A stretch of DNA of 8,616 bases from assembly GCA_023266245.1 (NCBI GenBank), contig JAHFRO010000093.1, forward strand, positions 1 through 8,616, in the 5' to 3' direction. Each line of letters opens with the position of its first letter. The first letter of the stretch is position 1. This stretch comes from Betaproteobacteria bacterium (lineage in GTDB: Bacteria; Pseudomonadota; Gammaproteobacteria; Burkholderiales; SG8-41). Position numbers and translations under genes: made by a program. Under the pieces are notes generated by a model. The model worked only from the letters and a program-made list of their open reading frames with translations, ran no database searches and was not told the DNA's origin. Shown here in pieces: positions 7,327 through 8,616 of this stretch.

Positions 7327-8307
7327 TTAATCGACACGCGCGCCCGATTGCTTGATGACTTTCGCCCACTTCACGATTTCGGCTTTGAGGTGGGCGGCGA
7401 ATTGCTCGCGCGTGCTGCCGACCGGCACGCTGCCATCGTTTGTCAGGCGCTGCCTGATGTTCCCAGCTTGCATGATAGTCACGACGTGCGCGTTGAGCAG
7501 GTTCAGGATCTCCTCCGGCGTGCGTGCGGGCGCCAGCACTCCGTACCACTGGCTGGACTCATAATCGGGCAAGCCGGACTCCGCGATGGTGGGCAAATTC
7601 GGCTCGGCCGGCAGCCGGGTCGCGCTGGTGACGGCCAGAGCCCGCAGCCGGCCGGATTTGACGTGAGGCAAAGCCGCGATCGCCGGCTGGAATATGACCG
7701 ATATTTCTCCGCCGAGCAGGCCGATCATCGCCGGTCCCGTGCCCCTGTAAGGGACGTGCACGATATCGACGTGCGCCATGGTCTTGAACAGCTCCGCGGC
7801 GAGATGCGGCGTGCTGCCGCTCCCCGCTGATCCGTACTGGAGTTGGCCGGGCTTGGCTTTCGCCAATGCAATCAGCTCGGCGACCGATTTTGCCGGCACC
7901 GAGAGATGCACCACCAAAACATTGGGTGCGAACGCGACGAGGCTGATCGGCGCGAAATCTTTGATCGGATCGAACGGCAGATTCCGGTACAGGCTCACGT
8001 TGGTGACGAGCCCGGCTCCGGTGAGCAAAAGCGTGTAACCGTCGTGCGGCGATTTGGCGGCGATCTCGGTGCCGATGTTGCCGTTCGCGCCGCCGCGGTT
8101 ATCGATGACGATGGATTTTCCCAGGCTCGCCGACAGTGGTTGGCCGAGAATACGCGCCATGTCGTCGACGCCGCCTCCCGCGGGAAACGGCACGACCATG
8201 CGGATCGGGCCGCTGGGGTAGGTTTGCGCAAGCGCATGGCCGATCGCGCAGGCCAGCAGCGCCAGAGAACCGAGCCTACGGATGAAGCAGTGATGTGAAA
8301 GGCTCAC
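7327..8307 (-). CDS. Bug/TctC-family tripartite tricarboxylate transporter solute-binding protein (upstream copy)
   Basis: This is a second periplasmic Bug-type binding protein, paralogous to its downstream neighbour. The chosen GTG start at 8307 gives 326 residues, the typical family length, and has a strong GAGGAG site six bases upstream. It opens with a clean signal peptide (HHCFIRRLGSLALLACAIGHALA) cleaved before QTYPSGP. The frame runs open further up to about 8475, but that stretch has no signal-peptide character and lies over the preceding gene. Family motifs are PIRMVVPFPAGGGVDDMAR, IVIDNRGGANG, HDGYTLLL, LPFDPIKDFAPIS, STPHLAAELF and HVPYRGTGPAM. Asp residues in GGGVDD mark the ligand-contact loop. 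A Cys in the signal segment (LLAC) could be read as a lipobox, but cleavage at ALA is the better fit. The first 32 nt overlap the 3' end of the FAD-subunit gene and the stop lies a few bases before the next Bug start, so all three are probably co-translated. The ligand is unknown. Confidence 0.94.
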   Translation of the reverse strand: MSLSHHCFIRRLGSLALLACAIGHALAQTYPSGPIRMVVPFPAGGGVDDMARILGQPLSASLGKSIVIDNRGGANGNIGTEIAAKSPHDGYTLLLTGAGLVTNVSLYRNLPFDPIKDFAPISLVAFAPNVLVVHLSVPAKSVAELIALAKAKPGQLQYGSAGSGSTPHLAAELFKTMAHVDIVHVPYRGTGPAMIGLLGGEISVIFQPAIAALPHVKSGRLRALAVTSATRLPAEPNLPTIAESGLPDYESSQWYGVLAPARTPEEILNLLNAHVVTIMQAGNIRQRLTNDGSVPVGSTREQFAAHLKAEIVKWAKVIKQSGARVD

Positions 8308-8616
8308 GATTTTCTCCTCGTTCACCGCTAAACCCGGCACGTTCCCATGCCGCAGCCAGCGCGCGGGCCGCGAATTCCACGGCCATTTCACGCTTGTAGG
8401 CGACCGATCCGCGCACATCCGACATCGGCTGTGCGAGCGATCGCACGCTTTGCACAGCCTCGCGCAGCTTCTCAATGCTGAGATGCTGTCCGGCGAGCTG
8501 CTGCAGGTCGAGGATGATGGGCTTCCAGCTGACTGAGCCCACCACTACGCGCGCGCAGCTGCACTTGCCGTCGGGATCGAGGCTGACCATCGCGGCGGTA
8601 TTCACGGTGGGGATTT
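8276..8616 (-). CDS. FAD-binding subunit of a molybdenum hydroxylase (CoxM / xanthine dehydrogenase family), C-terminal part only
   Basis: This is the medium, FAD-carrying subunit of a CO-dehydrogenase/xanthine-dehydrogenase-type enzyme. In that enzyme it passes electrons between the iron-sulfur subunit and an acceptor, while the large subunit hydroxylates the substrate at molybdopterin. Only the last 112 residues are in the window, and the frame runs open through the right edge, so the GTG at 8605 is not a start. The visible part matches the flavoprotein C-terminal domain: TVNTAAMVSLDPDGKCSCARVVVGSVSWKPIILD, then LAQPMSDVRGSVAYKREMA. The SDxRGSxxYKREM signature is typical of the family. The ATP/FAD-binding N-terminal domain and the partner subunits would lie beyond the edge. 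The 3' end overlaps the Bug start by 32 nt. The family call is good but the substrate (carbon monoxide, purine, aromatic or heteroaromatic compound) is open; true CO dehydrogenase cannot be claimed. Confidence 0.85.
   Translation of the reverse strand, partial: IPTVNTAAMVSLDPDGKCSCARVVVGSVSWKPIILDLQQLAGQHLSIEKLREAVQSVRSLAQPMSDVRGSVAYKREMAVEFAARALAAAWERAGFSGERGENREPFTSLLHP
8313..8319 (-). promoter_or_regulatory. Ribosome binding site fixing the GTG start of the upstream Bug gene
   Basis: On the minus strand GAGGAGA lies just before the GTG at 8307, with about five to six intervening bases. It sits inside the coding region of the FAD-subunit gene. It selects the 326-residue product with a proper signal peptide over the longer open frame. 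Confidence 0.8.

Noticed and set aside
7072..7830. 252-codon open frame on the plus strand across the two Bug genes
   Set aside because: It runs antisense across two clear Bug proteins, is Arg-rich, and shows no recognisable domain.
8308..8475. N-terminal extension of the upstream Bug protein by 56 residues
   Set aside because: The extension overlaps the FAD-subunit coding sequence, lacks signal-peptide character, and the strong GAGGAG site points to the GTG at 8307.

Overview
The window looks like chromosomal DNA of a high-GC Gram-negative proteobacterium, most likely a betaproteobacterium of the Burkholderiales type. The evidence is an RND efflux operon, a bacterial initiator tRNA, and tandem Bug/TctC-type solute-binding proteins, a family strongly expanded in that group. 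The assignment is an inference from gene content; no rRNA or other phylogenetic marker is present.

Left part (1-4298, + strand): an RND-type efflux operon. It contains a periplasmic adaptor whose 5' end is cut by the window edge, and a complete 1027-residue inner-membrane HAE1-type pump with its proton-relay residues intact. No outer-membrane channel gene follows the pump.

Middle (4299-4552): a self-contained tRNA unit. An extended -10 sigma70-type promoter drives a 77-nt initiator tRNA-fMet (CAT), which is followed by a strong intrinsic terminator.

Right part (4553-8616): a catabolic-looking region. A UbiD-family (prenylated-FMN-dependent) decarboxylase lies on the + strand. It converges on a minus-strand operon that reads, in transcription order, the C-terminal end of a molybdenum-hydroxylase FAD subunit (CoxM/XDH type, cut by the right edge), then two consecutive Bug/TctC-type periplasmic binding proteins. 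The genes of this operon overlap or nearly abut, so they are probably co-transcribed. A plausible reading is that the Bug proteins capture a small carboxylate or aromatic acid, the molybdenum hydroxylase oxidises it, and UbiD removes (or adds) a carboxyl group. The substrate cannot be read from the sequence.

The 65-bp gap between the convergent UbiD and Bug genes is AT-rich. It is built from degenerate 8-bp repeats that fold into a perfect 15-bp inverted repeat, which contains the UbiD stop codon. This and the linker-like insert in the second Bug protein are the least ordinary details. I see no clear new defence, mobile or RNA system in the window.
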